From Deinococcus peraridilitoris DSM 19664 (GTDB lineage Bacteria > Deinococcota > Deinococci > Deinococcales > Deinococcaceae): 64,000 nucleotides of DNA. Positions 18,728 to 26,826 of the stretch are shown here, in pieces. The stretch is from NCBI RefSeq assembly GCF_000317835.1, contig NC_019793.1, positions 1,302,001-1,366,000 of the forward strand. Direction: 5' to 3'. Below the pieces are notes generated by a model, which saw only the letters and a program-made list of their open reading frames with translations, was not told the DNA's origin and made no database searches. Positions within the stretch are counted from its first letter, which is position 1. Each line of letters opens with the position of its first letter. Position numbers and translations under genes: made by a program.

Positions 18728-20200
18728 TTACTTCAGGGTGACGTCCTTGAAGCGCATGATGCCGTCGGGAATCTTCCTCAGACCGCTGAGGGTCTTGGTC
18801 GTTCCGACCGGGTTGCTCTGGTGGTACACCCAGATGTAGGGCACGTCCTCACGCACGGTGGTCAGCGCGACGTTGTAGGTCGTCTTGCGCGCGGACATGG
18901 CGCTTTCGCGGCGGGCCTTGTTCAGCAGCTCGTCGACTTTCTTGTTGCTGTACCCGAAGTCGTTCTTGGCAGCACCCGTCACGAAGTAGTCGTAGACGTT
19001 GCCGTCGGGGTCGGGGCGTCCGCTCCAGCCGAGCATCAGGGCCTCGTAATCCTTGGTGTCGGAGCGGTCGAGCAGGGTGCCGAACTCGACCTGCTCGATC
19101 TTGACGGTGATGCCGGCCTGGGCGGCCATTGCCTGGTAAAGCTGGGCGAGCTGCGTGTTGACGGCGCCGGGGGAGGTAAGCAGGGTGAAGCTGAGCGGCT
19201 TGCCGCTTTCCTGCAGCTTCTTCTTGGCAAGCGCGATGTCGGCCTTGGGCACGGCGGTGTTGATGTAGGCGGGTGTGCCCGGCGGGAAAGGGCCAGTGGC
19301 CGGGGTGACGGTGTTGTAGAAAACGACCTTGGCGATCGCTTCGCGGTCAATGGTCGCCGCGAAGGCCTGACGCGCGGCCTTGTTGTTGAAGGGCGCGCGG
19401 GTCAGGTTGAGGTAGATCCCCTGAAAGCCCAGCCCCGGAATGTTGAGCACCTCGTACTTGTCGTTCTTCTCGAGTTTGGAGATGTCCTTGGGGTCGATGG
19501 GATAAATGACCTGCGCGGCGCCCGAAAGCAGGTTGGCGTAACGCACGTCGCCGTCCGGAAAGGGGCGGTAGACGAGCTTCTCGATTTTGGGCGCGCCGCC
19601 CCAGTAGGCCTTGTTGGCTTCCAGGGTGATGTTGTCCTGACGCTTGCGGCTGACGTAGCGGAAGGCGCCGCTGCCGATGGGCTCGTTCTGGAAGTCCTTG
19701 CCGGCCTTCTCAGCGGCTTTCGGTGAGACGATCATGCCGGCGCGGTCGGTGAGGACGGCGAGCAAGGGACCGTAAGGCTCTTTCAGATCGATCTGCACGG
19801 TGGTCGGGTTGACAGCCTTGATCTCTTTGACGCTCGAGAGTTCGCTTTTGCGGGCACTGCCTTCGATGTTCATGGCGCGCTCGAGGCTGTACTTGACGGC
19901 GGCCGCGTCGAGGGGGTTGCCGTCGTGGAACTTCACGCCCGGCTGCAGGGTGAAGGTGTAGGTGAGGCCCTTGTTGGTGATCTTCCAGGATTTGGCGAGC
20001 ATCGGGACGATCTTGAGGTTCTCGTCGACGTCGACCAGCTTGTCAAAGATCTGGTTGAGCACCTGACGGTCCACCAGGGCGCTGGAAAGGGCCGGGTCGA
20101 GGCGGGGCGGGTCGGCGTCGAGGCCGACCGTGACGGTCTGGGCACCGGCGGCACCGAGGGACAGCAGGGCGAGCAGCCCGAGCGTCTTGACGTGTTGCAT
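18728..20200 (-). CDS. peptide ABC transporter substrate-binding protein (family 5)
   Basis: Periplasmic binding protein of 490 residues. The signal peptide MQHVKTLGLLALLSLGAAGAQ has a type I cleavage site and no lipobox. The SBP family 5 pattern is clear: LDADPPRLDPALSSALV, VDVDENLKIVPMLAKSW, and LQPGVKFHDGNPLDAAAVKYSLERA. The frame opens at a GTG overlapping the regulator gene. AAGGAG lies 6 bases before the ATG at 20198-20200, so I prefer that start. Close spacing to the regulator gene and to the permeases indicates one operon. The ligand is inferred to be small or gamma-glutamyl peptides because a GGT gene follows. Confidence 0.9.
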   Translation of the reverse strand: MQHVKTLGLLALLSLGAAGAQTVTVGLDADPPRLDPALSSALVDRQVLNQIFDKLVDVDENLKIVPMLAKSWKITNKGLTYTFTLQPGVKFHDGNPLDAAAVKYSLERAMNIEGSARKSELSSVKEIKAVNPTTVQIDLKEPYGPLLAVLTDRAGMIVSPKAAEKAGKDFQNEPIGSGAFRYVSRKRQDNITLEANKAYWGGAPKIEKLVYRPFPDGDVRYANLLSGAAQVIYPIDPKDISKLEKNDKYEVLNIPGLGFQGIYLNLTRAPFNNKAARQAFAATIDREAIAKVVFYNTVTPATGPFPPGTPAYINTAVPKADIALAKKKLQESGKPLSFTLLTSPGAVNTQLAQLYQAMAAQAGITVKIEQVEFGTLLDRSDTKDYEALMLGWSGRPDPDGNVYDYFVTGAAKNDFGYSNKKVDELLNKARRESAMSARKTTYNVALTTVREDVPYIWVYHQSNPVGTTKTLSGLRKIPDGIMRFKDVTLK

Positions 20201-20214
20201 CTGCATCTCCTTGT

Positions 20215-20943
20215 TCACGACTGTGCGTGTGGAATGAAACTGAGGGGCGAGGTTTCGACGACGGCGTTGAGGTGCTCGAGCATGGCGGCGTGCGCCGCAT
20301 CGGGGTTGTTGCTGAGAATGGCCCGGGTGATGCGTTCGTGGTGGGCGATGGTGGCTTCCGGCAGGTGCCCGGTCAGGGTGTCGGTGCGCAGTTCGCTCAG
20401 CAGGGAGCGCAGGGTGGTGAGCACTTGCAGAATGATGGCGTTCCCGGCGGTCTGCGCAATGAGGTGGTGAAAGTGCAGATCCTCACTGGTGAGCCGCACG
20501 CCGCGTTCCGCCAGTCGTTTCTGGCGTTCCAGCGCCTGCTCGAATGAGGCGGCGAGTTCGGGAGTAGCGCGTCTGGCCGCGAAGGCTGCGACGGCGGGTT
20601 CGATGATTCGGCGAAACTCCATCAGGTCCTGCGCCGATTGCATCTGCCCGCTCAGCAGTCCCTGAAAGGGACGCGCGATGGTGTCACCATCGGGCGCGCG
20701 TACGGTGGTTCCGTCTCCCTGACGAACACTCAGGTAGCCCAGCATTTCCAGGCGGCGGATGGCGTCACGAAGGGTGGGCCGGGAAACCCCGAATCGGGCA
20801 GCGAGTTCCCGCTCGGGTGGCAGGCGTCCGCCCGTCTGGTACTCACCGCTGCGAATCAGCTGCAGCAGCCGGTCTGCCACGGCGTCGGCAGCTTTGATGG
20901 GTCGAACTGCTTCTGGCACGTTCCCTCCGATTGGTCTGACCAT
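20215..20943 (-). CDS. FadR-subfamily GntR transcriptional regulator
   Basis: Repressor-type regulator of 242 residues. The N-terminal winged helix-turn-helix is typical: ADAVADRLLQLIRSGEYQTGGRLPPERELAARFGVSRPTLRDAIRRLEMLG, with DGTTVRAP as wing. A helical FCD effector domain covers about 90-230 (LMEFRRIIEPAVAAFAARRA, HFHHLIAQTAGN, HHERITRAI), with the Asp/His residues used to bind metal and ligand. Two starts are possible: ATG at 20941-20943 after AAAGGA, or GTG at 20917-20919 after GGAGGG. Its operator-like palindrome overlaps the upstream start. As first gene of the peptide operon it probably senses a substrate or product of that pathway. Confidence 0.88.
   Translation of the reverse strand: MVRPIGGNVPEAVRPIKAADAVADRLLQLIRSGEYQTGGRLPPERELAARFGVSRPTLRDAIRRLEMLGYLSVRQGDGTTVRAPDGDTIARPFQGLLSGQMQSAQDLMEFRRIIEPAVAAFAARRATPELAASFEQALERQKRLAERGVRLTSEDLHFHHLIAQTAGNAIILQVLTTLRSLLSELRTDTLTGHLPEATIAHHERITRAILSNNPDAAHAAMLEHLNAVVETSPLSFIPHAQS
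20932..20942. promoter_or_regulatory. FadR/GntR-type operator candidate at the regulator start
   Basis: TGGTCTGACCA, a perfect palindrome with one central base and the TGGTnnGACCA form bound by PdhR/LldR/FadR relatives. It overlaps the ATG of the regulator gene, which suggests autoregulation. Confidence 0.6.
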
Positions 20944-20964
20944 CTGTCCTTTGAGCTTGTCCTG

Positions 20965-21010
20965 AATTTAGCCCTGGGATGGGTGAAGATCAAGTTCTTG
21001 TCAAGACAAG
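20965..21010 (-). promoter_or_regulatory. promoter of the regulator-peptide operon with upstream palindrome
   Basis: On the minus strand TTGATC (20993-20988) and TAAATT (20970-20965) are separated by 17 bases. Next to the -35 box lies the palindrome CTTGTCAAGACAAG (20997-21010), a second candidate site for a GntR-family dimer (TTGTCnnGACAA). It could also affect the divergent ene-reductase gene. Confidence 0.5.
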
Positions 21011-21255
21011 TGGACGAGCGCTCGGTGAATGCGTATTGCGTCCTGTGGCGAGCACGGTCGGCTCCGCATAGCACGCTCATCTCGGGTGTCTTTCAGCTGG
21101 AATGGGCCAGTCAAGGCGGCCATGGGTATGGCTTATGGGTATGTTTTATAAAGTGATTTGTTTCTCGGAGTCAAGGTGTCGCTGCATCTATCGTGCGCAG
21201 GAGGCAGTTCATCAACACCACAGGGGCCCAACCCGACCACGCCACGGAGCAAACC

Positions 21256-22353
21256 ATGAAACTACTCGAACCTGCACAACTCGGCACACTCACGCTTCCC
21301 AATCGCGTCGTCATGGCCCCCATGACCCGCAGCCGCGCTCCCGGAACCGTTCCCACCCCGCTGATGGCCGAGTACTACGCCCAGCGCGCCACGGCCGGGC
21401 TGATCATCACCGAAGCGACCCAGGTCTCCCCCAGCGCCCAGGGCTATCCGGATACTCCCGGCCTTCACACGCGAGAGCAGATCGAGGCCTGGCGCGCCGT
21501 CACCGACGCGGTCCACGCCGCTGGTGGGCGCATTTTCGCGCAGCTGTGGCACGTGGGGCGCATCTCGCACTCCTCCTACCAGAACGGTCAGGCGCCGATC
21601 GCTCCCTCGGCCGTTCGCCCGGTGGGGCAGCTCTACACGCACGGAGGACTGGTGGACTTCGAAACTCCGCGCGCCCTGGAGACAGCTGAAATCGCGGGCC
21701 TGATCGAGGACTTTCGTCAGGCTGCAAAAAACGCCCTTCAAGCCGGCTTTGACGGCGTGGAGATTCACGGCGCCAACGGCTACCTGCTCGATCAGTTCCT
21801 GGAAAGCGGCACCAACCAGCGCAGCGACCAGTATGGCGGCAGCGTGGAAAACCGCGCACGGCTGCTGCTCGAAGTGACCGAGGCCGTCTCCGGGGCCATC
21901 GGCGCGGACCGCGTCGGCCTGCGCCTCTCCCCGGGCGGCACCTTCAACGACATGAGCGACGCCGATCCGGCTGAGACGTTCAGTTATGTCGCGCGCGCCT
22001 TGAATTCGTTCGGGCTGGCGTACCTGCACGTGGTGGAGACTTCACAGAGCAACGCGCCGCAGGGCATGCGGGGCCACAGCCCGACCGCGCTGCTGCGCGA
22101 GCACTTCCAGGGCACCCTGATCACCGCCGGAGGCTACGAACGGGATTCCGCCGAGCGTGCCCTGAAGGCCGGTCAGGCGGACCTGGTGGCCTTCGCCCGC
22201 GCCTACATCGCCAACCCCGATCTGGTCGAGCGTTTCAGGCGGGGCGCGCCAATTGCCGAGCCTGAAGCGCAGACCATGTACGGCGGGGGCGAGCAGGGCT
22301 ACACCAGCTACCCGACGCTCGAAGCGCAGAAAGCCACCGGCACGGGCATTTGA
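21256..22353 (+). CDS. old yellow enzyme family FMN ene-reductase (NemA-like)
   Basis: NAD(P)H-dependent flavoprotein of 365 residues that reduces activated C=C bonds or nitro compounds. The barrel begins LLEPAQLGTLTLPNRVVMAPMTRSRA. Substrate and FMN residues lie in QLWHVGRISH and in FDGVEIHGANGYLLDQFL. RSDQYGGSVENRARLLLEV is a diagnostic OYE stretch, and LITAGGY with DLVAFARAYIANPDL forms the C-terminal phosphate site. Length and motifs fit the classical bacterial group (NemA). The open frame reaches 21193, but the ATG at 21256 has GGAG before it. It is divergent from the peptide operon. Confidence 0.92.
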   Translation: MKLLEPAQLGTLTLPNRVVMAPMTRSRAPGTVPTPLMAEYYAQRATAGLIITEATQVSPSAQGYPDTPGLHTREQIEAWRAVTDAVHAAGGRIFAQLWHVGRISHSSYQNGQAPIAPSAVRPVGQLYTHGGLVDFETPRALETAEIAGLIEDFRQAAKNALQAGFDGVEIHGANGYLLDQFLESGTNQRSDQYGGSVENRARLLLEVTEAVSGAIGADRVGLRLSPGGTFNDMSDADPAETFSYVARALNSFGLAYLHVVETSQSNAPQGMRGHSPTALLREHFQGTLITAGGYERDSAERALKAGQADLVAFARAYIANPDLVERFRRGAPIAEPEAQTMYGGGEQGYTSYPTLEAQKATGTGI

Positions 22354-22415
22354 GTCCGTCTGCCCGCTGAGGTGGCAGCTTGGCCGGGCAACTGATTTCA
22401 AAGCCTGGTCAGAGC

Positions 22416-22446
22416 GTCACGCCGGATGGGGCCCATCCGGCGTGAC
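22416..22446. terminator. hairpin between convergent ene-reductase and rhodanese genes
   Basis: Perfect 14-bp arms GTCACGCCGGATGG / CCATCCGGCGTGAC with a 3-base loop. There is no T run, so its strength as a terminator is uncertain. It stands between two convergent stop codons. Confidence 0.6.
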
Positions 22447-22478
22447 GTCCCTGGAAAGGCTCAACAGGCGCTCAGATA

Positions 22479-22889
22479 TTACCCACCCTGCCCAGGCCCG
22501 GCCTCATCCTTCACGACCGGCCGGCCCGCCTCAGACCAGGCCTTGATGCCTCCCTCAAGGTGGGCCACGTTCGTATAACCCATCTGCTGCAGGGTGTCGG
22601 CCGCAAGCGCCGAGCGTCCTCCGGCAGCGCAATGCACGATGATGCGCCGCTTGGGATCGAACTCAGCACGGTGATACGGGCTTGCCGGGTCGGCAAAGAA
22701 TTCCAGCATTCCACGGGGAGCACTGACCGCCCCCGGAATGACCCCGCTCTGGACCTGCTCACCCGGTTCACGCACGTCGATCAGCACGGCCTCGCCGGAG
22801 TCGAGTTCCGCCGCGACCTGATCGACCGACAGATTCTCGACGCGCTGTTTGGCTTCCTGTACCAACTGGGCAGCAGTTTTCGGTGTCAT
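22479..22889 (-). CDS. single-domain rhodanese sulfurtransferase
   Basis: 136 residues. The rhodanese fold is shown by AVLIDVREPGEQVQSGVIPGA and by the active-site loop VHCAAGGRSALAA, with the persulfide-forming Cys87. LQQMGYTNVAHLEGGIKAW completes the domain. A 25-residue N-terminal helix precedes it. There is no signal peptide, so it acts in the cytoplasm in sulfur transfer or cyanide/thiosulfate metabolism. GGAGGT lies 4-5 bases before the ATG. No partner gene adjoins; the gene is convergent with the ene-reductase gene. Confidence 0.9.
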   Translation of the reverse strand: MTPKTAAQLVQEAKQRVENLSVDQVAAELDSGEAVLIDVREPGEQVQSGVIPGAVSAPRGMLEFFADPASPYHRAEFDPKRRIIVHCAAGGRSALAADTLQQMGYTNVAHLEGGIKAWSEAGRPVVKDEAGPGQGG

Positions 22890-23316
22890 ACGACCTCCAT
22901 GCGCTCACGCAGGCATCACCGATGAATCGGCGTTCATCGGGTGGGAAAGAGCAGGTGAACTGACGCGGCAGCCAGAGAATCACGTATCCACCTCCTTGTA
23001 TCTGATCAGCAGCCTATGCTGCCAGGCAGAAGCTTTTTCAGAGAGGCGCAGGGAGCCGTCTTCTTTCAGTTTCCTCGGCACAGCGTCGACAGCTTGCACC
23101 CTGAACATAACATGTCAGGATCGGCACACCCTGGTTCCCCGGTGTGGCAGAAGAGGTCACCGCTCCCTCCCGCCACAGCGGCCAGAAGCGCAGCAAATCA
23201 GCGCCGTCGGCAACGCCCCAGGCGCAATTCATACGCGTCCGAACGCAGTGGATATCCGGACGAACGTCGGAGTATTTGATAGACACGAGGGGAAGGTACT
23301 CTTTCAGGCGCATAAG
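22890..23316. other. intergenic region, no gene recognised
   Basis: About 430 bases upstream of the rhodanese gene. Overlapping frames on both strands have neither ribosome sites nor recognisable products. It should contain the rhodanese promoter. Towards its right end the sequence becomes richer in A+T and leads into the promoter/terminator pair listed next. Confidence 0.35.
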
Positions 23317-23377
23317 TTGACGCCGAATGCATATGACGCTATATTTATCTCCATCAGCGCCCCAAGGGCGCTTTTTT
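23317..23377 (+). promoter_or_regulatory. promoter-like pair followed at once by a terminator
   Basis: TTGACG (23317-23322) and TATATT (23340-23345) are 17 bases apart. Only about 10 bases later a hairpin AGCGCCC-CAA-GGGCGCT (23356-23372) is followed by TTTTT. The terminator is convincing on the plus strand, yet no plus-strand gene ends here. Either a small RNA from further upstream ends at this site, or the pair is what remains after loss of a gene. Confidence 0.45.
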
Positions 23378-23481
23378 GTTGCACTGCCTTGTTGCACCGC
23401 CACACCTTGGGGCGAGCTGGCTACGCGAACCAGCCTACGGTACGTTCCGGAGTGCCCATCATCGGTCGTGATTCAATCCTG

Positions 23482-23952
23482 TCAAGCCTCGTCATACGGA
23501 TAAGGGGTGACCTCGAAGGTGTCCTGTGGGGTGAGCAGAACGGCGTGCATCACGTCGAATCCCTCATCCGCTGTGGGCGGGCGCAGGCGTTTGCGGGTGA
23601 CGTAGAGCGCCACATCCGGCACACGCGCCTTGCCTTCACGGTCCCGGTTTCGCCTCAGGGAGTCGGCGAAAGGCGTGACAAACACGTAGCCCACCACCCG
23701 CGCGCCGTAGGCCTGACCCAGCGCGATGATTTCGGCGCGCTCGTCGGGGGTGCTGTTGGTGTTGTCGACCACCACGCTCTGGCCACCTTGCAGGGCCTGC
23801 TCGATCAACTCTCGCTGACGCCGGGCCTTGTTGCGGTTATGCGGAAAATTGTCCTTGCTGACGTGCACGTGCGAAAGGGCGAAGTGCTCGCGGTAGAAAG
23901 AGGTCTTGCCGCTCCCCTGCACCCCGACAAAAATCACCAGCTCCACAGCCAC
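23482..23952 (-). CDS. small P-loop kinase (polynucleotide/Zeta-toxin-like AAA)
   Basis: 156 residues. Walker A is FVGVQGSGKTSFY near residue 8. SKDNFPHNRNKARRQ follows, then SVVVDNTNSTPDERAEII, a Walker B-like strand with the conserved Asp-Asn-Thr-Asn that identifies the polynucleotide-kinase-like group. VVGYVFVTPFADSLRRNRDREGKARVP is the lid region with arginines. Such proteins phosphorylate nucleic-acid ends or small molecules. The substrate is unknown, and no RNA ligase or phosphatase gene adjoins. The first codon is GTG at 23950-23952; a second GTG two codons later is equally possible. Confidence 0.8.
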   Translation of the reverse strand: MAVELVIFVGVQGSGKTSFYREHFALSHVHVSKDNFPHNRNKARRQRELIEQALQGGQSVVVDNTNSTPDERAEIIALGQAYGARVVGYVFVTPFADSLRRNRDREGKARVPDVALYVTRKRLRPPTADEGFDVMHAVLLTPQDTFEVTPYPYDEA

Positions 23953-24087
23953 CCCGCCCGGCCCTCAGAAAGCGGGGTGCGGGGCGTGGCGAGCGCCACG
24001 AAAGAAGCCGGAAACCGGGAAGAACTGACTGTTCCGCTCATAAACTGTGCCGCTCATGAAAAGGCGCGTCCAGCCCGAGAGGCGGCG

Positions 24088-24864
24088 TTACGGCCAGCCG
24101 CCCTCGTTGAGCGGGGTGACGATCACCTCGTTGAGCACCATTTCCGGTGGCGAGGCGCAGATCCACACCAGCAGCTGCGCCACACGTTCCGGGGGCAGGG
24201 CGTCGGAGGGGGCCTGTGAGGGCTGCGCGTCCTCTTCCTTTCGGGCGTCGGAATCGAAGGTGCCCCAGTGGGTGGCCATGGCCCCGGGATACACCACGCA
24301 GGCCCGGATCCCGTAGGACTTGCCCTCGGCGGCCAGGGCCTGGGTGAAACCGGTCAGGGCGAACTTGGAGGCGCAGTAGGCGCTGGCGTTCGCCCAGCCG
24401 CGCTTGCCCGCCACCGAGGAGACGTTGATGATGGTCCCTCCGCCCACGCGGCGCATCAGGGGAAACGCCGCGCGGGCCAGCAGGAAGGGCGCGCGCAAGT
24501 TCACCCCCAGCACCCGGTCCCAGTCCTCGGGCGCGAGATCGACGACCGGACCTGGAACGTCGGTGGCGGCGTTGTTCACCAGGATGTCCAGCCGCCCGAG
24601 CTCGCGCACTGCGCTTTCCAGTGCCTGCGCGGCCTCTTCCCCGCCCGCGAGGTCGACGGCGCGCACGTCGGCACGCCGCCCCAGCGCCTGAATCTCGGCG
24701 GCCACACCTCGCAGGCCCGCCTCACTGCGCGCGAGCAGGATCACGTCAGCACCGGCCTGGGCCAGACCCACGGCAGCCGCGCGTCCCAGGCCGCTACTCG
24801 CTCCCGTCACGAGTGCCACCCGCCCCGAGAGCGCGCCCGGGGCCACTCCGCCCCCGGTTGTCAC
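24088..24864 (-). CDS. SDR-family NAD(P)-dependent oxidoreductase
   Basis: Classical short-chain dehydrogenase of 258 residues. The nucleotide site GASSGLG is at 21-27, NNAA near 97-100, and the catalytic residues are Ser150, Tyr163 and Lys167 (YCASK). DLAGGEEAAQ in place of a longer linker and PGAMATHWG in the substrate loop are typical of uncharacterised SDRs related to 3-oxoacyl-ACP reductase. The GTG start overlaps the TGA of the aldo-keto reductase gene, so the two reductases are made together. Co-substrates of the pair are unknown. Confidence 0.88.
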   Translation of the reverse strand: MTTGGGVAPGALSGRVALVTGASSGLGRAAAVGLAQAGADVILLARSEAGLRGVAAEIQALGRRADVRAVDLAGGEEAAQALESAVRELGRLDILVNNAATDVPGPVVDLAPEDWDRVLGVNLRAPFLLARAAFPLMRRVGGGTIINVSSVAGKRGWANASAYCASKFALTGFTQALAAEGKSYGIRACVVYPGAMATHWGTFDSDARKEEDAQPSQAPSDALPPERVAQLLVWICASPPEMVLNEVIVTPLNEGGWP

Positions 24865-25805
24865 GCCGCTCCCCCGGCCGTCACCCGCTCGATCAGCGAA
24901 AGGTCCTCTTGACTCAGCAGGGGGCGCCGGGACGCGGCGACGTTCTGCTCGACCTGCTCAGGGGTCTTGGCACCCGGAATGGCGACCGAGACGGCCGGAT
25001 GGTTCAGCACGAACTGCAAGGCGAGCTGCCCCATGGTTCTGTCGGGGGAGGTCAGCGGGCGCAGTTGCTCGACCTGTTCCAGCTGCGTCTTGAACCAGTC
25101 CTCCTGCGGCCAGGAGTGACGCACGTCCCCTTCGGGAAACTGCGTCTCGCTGGTGAACTTGCCGGTGAGCATGCCCATGCGCAGGGGACCGCGCACCACC
25201 ACGCCGACGGCGTGCTGCTGGCAGTAGGGCAGCATGTGCTGCTCGGTCCCGCGTCTCAGCAGGCTGTAGTCGAGCTGCACCACGTCGAGCGTGCCGTCAC
25301 GGTTGAAGTGCTGGACGTACGAGAAGTCATCGGTGGAGACCCCGGCGGCGCGCAGGCGGCCCTGCTGCTTGAGCTGCGCCAGGGCCGTCATGAAGGCTTC
25401 GGTCTCGCGCGGATCGTTCCACCAGATGTGGTCGAAGTACACGTCGATGTAATCCGTTCCCAGGCGCCGCAGGCTGTCCTCGAAGGCCCGGATGATCTTT
25501 TCGGGGCGGTCGTAGACGGGCTCACCCTTGGGGTCGCGGTGGTGTCCCATCAAGCCGCCCTTGGTGGCCACCACGACCTGATCGCGCCGGTCACGGATCA
25601 CCTGGGCGACCAGTTCCTCGCTGTGGCCGTTGCCGTACACATCGGCGGTGTCGATGAAGTTCACGCCGAGTTCCAGGGCGCGCTCCATCGCGCGGATGGA
25701 CGCGGCGTCCTCGACCGGTCCCCAGGCGTCTCCGCCGATCGCCCAGGCGCCAAACCCGATTTCCGAGACCTGAATGCCACTTCGTCCCAACGTCCGGTGG
25801 TGCAT
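24861..25805 (-). CDS. aldo/keto reductase
   Basis: 314-residue TIM-barrel NADPH-dependent reductase. The catalytic tetrad is visible as Asp52 and Tyr57 (FIDTADVYGNG), Lys82 (ATKGG) and His126 (YFDHIWW). The C-terminal cofactor loop AIPGAKTPEQVEQNVAA matches the family. The N-terminus MHHRTLGRSGIQVSEIGFGAWAIGG is that of the AKR11/YajO-like group. GGAGGC lies just before the ATG. It is the first gene of a two-gene operon with the SDR gene. Substrate unknown. Confidence 0.9.
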   Translation of the reverse strand: MHHRTLGRSGIQVSEIGFGAWAIGGDAWGPVEDAASIRAMERALELGVNFIDTADVYGNGHSEELVAQVIRDRRDQVVVATKGGLMGHHRDPKGEPVYDRPEKIIRAFEDSLRRLGTDYIDVYFDHIWWNDPRETEAFMTALAQLKQQGRLRAAGVSTDDFSYVQHFNRDGTLDVVQLDYSLLRRGTEQHMLPYCQQHAVGVVVRGPLRMGMLTGKFTSETQFPEGDVRHSWPQEDWFKTQLEQVEQLRPLTSPDRTMGQLALQFVLNHPAVSVAIPGAKTPEQVEQNVAASRRPLLSQEDLSLIERVTAGGAA

Positions 25806-25918
25806 GCTGCCTCCGTTCGCGCGCAGCGTACGGCGGGCAGGGAGGGCGGTGCTGCATGCCAGATGAAGAAGGCCTTACCCTTGGGGCTTGGGCACCCGAA
25901 ACGGGCAGCACCGCTCGG

Positions 25919-26665
25919 TCAGCGGTTGGTGGTGAGGGCCGAGCCTGCGGGCACCAGGAAGGTGACGGCCACGCGCGCGGGCGTCGTGCCGGCATTGCCC
26001 ACCACCGCGTACTCGCCGGGCATCTCGCGCCAGGTCTCTCCGGTCTTGAAGGTCTTCTCCCCGTTCTTGTCGCGCACGAGCATCTGCCCGGACAGCACCG
26101 TCACGAAGCCCACCCCACCGTGCGTATGCTCGGGGGTGAAGGAATTCGCCGGGAATTCCATGACCAGCTGGTGCAGGTTGAAAGACGACGGCAGGGACGC
26201 CAGATCGAAGTTGGACCGTGCCACGGTGGTCGGTCCCGGCGGAAGCTGCGCGTTGGTGGTGCCCGTGTGGGTGGTCGTGAGTGCCGCACCCTTGGGCAGC
26301 AGGAAGGTCGCCATCACCCGCGCGGGCGTCGCGGCGGCATTGCCCACCTCGGCGTACACGCCGGGCAGCTCCTTCCATGACTCCCCGACCTTGTACTTCT
26401 GTTCCTTGCCCGCCTCGCGCACGGTGATCTCACCTTCGAGCACCGAGACGTACCCCAGGCCACCGTGGGTGTGTGAGGGCGTGAAGGCGCCCGGCGCGAA
26501 GTCGAGGACCAGCTGTACGAGTTCCGTGCTGGCAGCAGCGTCGAGTTTGGTATTGAGGATGACGTTGGCACCCTGAGGTGTCTGGGCGGTCGCGAACAGG
26601 ACGCCGCACGACAGGGCCACGGTGAGTAGGGCGGACGTGCAGACTACGGTGGCGTGACGCTTCAT
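25919..26665 (-). CDS. exported bicupin protein
   Basis: 248 residues with a signal peptide (MKRHATVVCTSALL, then CGVLFATAQ). Two cupin domains in tandem follow. Each has the metal-binding core: FTPSHTHGGLGYVSVLEGEI in the first and FTPEHTHGGVGFVTVLSGQM in the second. The second cupin motif appears as ELPGVYAEVGNA and EMPGEYAVVGNA. The halves are close copies, so an internal duplication is clear. The role is unknown; an exported metal-dependent sugar or oxygen chemistry is possible. The ATG at 26663-26665 has GGAGGT upstream, while the frame extends to 26713. A similar exported-protein gene lies upstream on the same strand. Confidence 0.85.
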   Translation of the reverse strand: MKRHATVVCTSALLTVALSCGVLFATAQTPQGANVILNTKLDAAASTELVQLVLDFAPGAFTPSHTHGGLGYVSVLEGEITVREAGKEQKYKVGESWKELPGVYAEVGNAAATPARVMATFLLPKGAALTTTHTGTTNAQLPPGPTTVARSNFDLASLPSSFNLHQLVMEFPANSFTPEHTHGGVGFVTVLSGQMLVRDKNGEKTFKTGETWREMPGEYAVVGNAGTTPARVAVTFLVPAGSALTTNR

Positions 26666-26826
26666 AAGAACCTCCATCTGCCTTTCGGCCGTTGAGTTCT
26701 GGTTACTTGACATGGGGAGGCTTGAAGACCGTCACTTTGAAGTGGAAGGTCATTCCGGGCTTGGGCCGGTGTGGCCTCCGCTGCGTTTATGCGCTCGGGT
26801 TTCCTTGCTCTGGTTGTCTGAGGTCT

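Noticed and set aside
22849..24219. A 456-codon plus-strand frame across the rhodanese start, the intergenic region and the kinase gene.
   Set aside because: Its central and right parts are the antisense of the P-loop kinase gene, and no family motif appears in it. Length alone is not evidence here.
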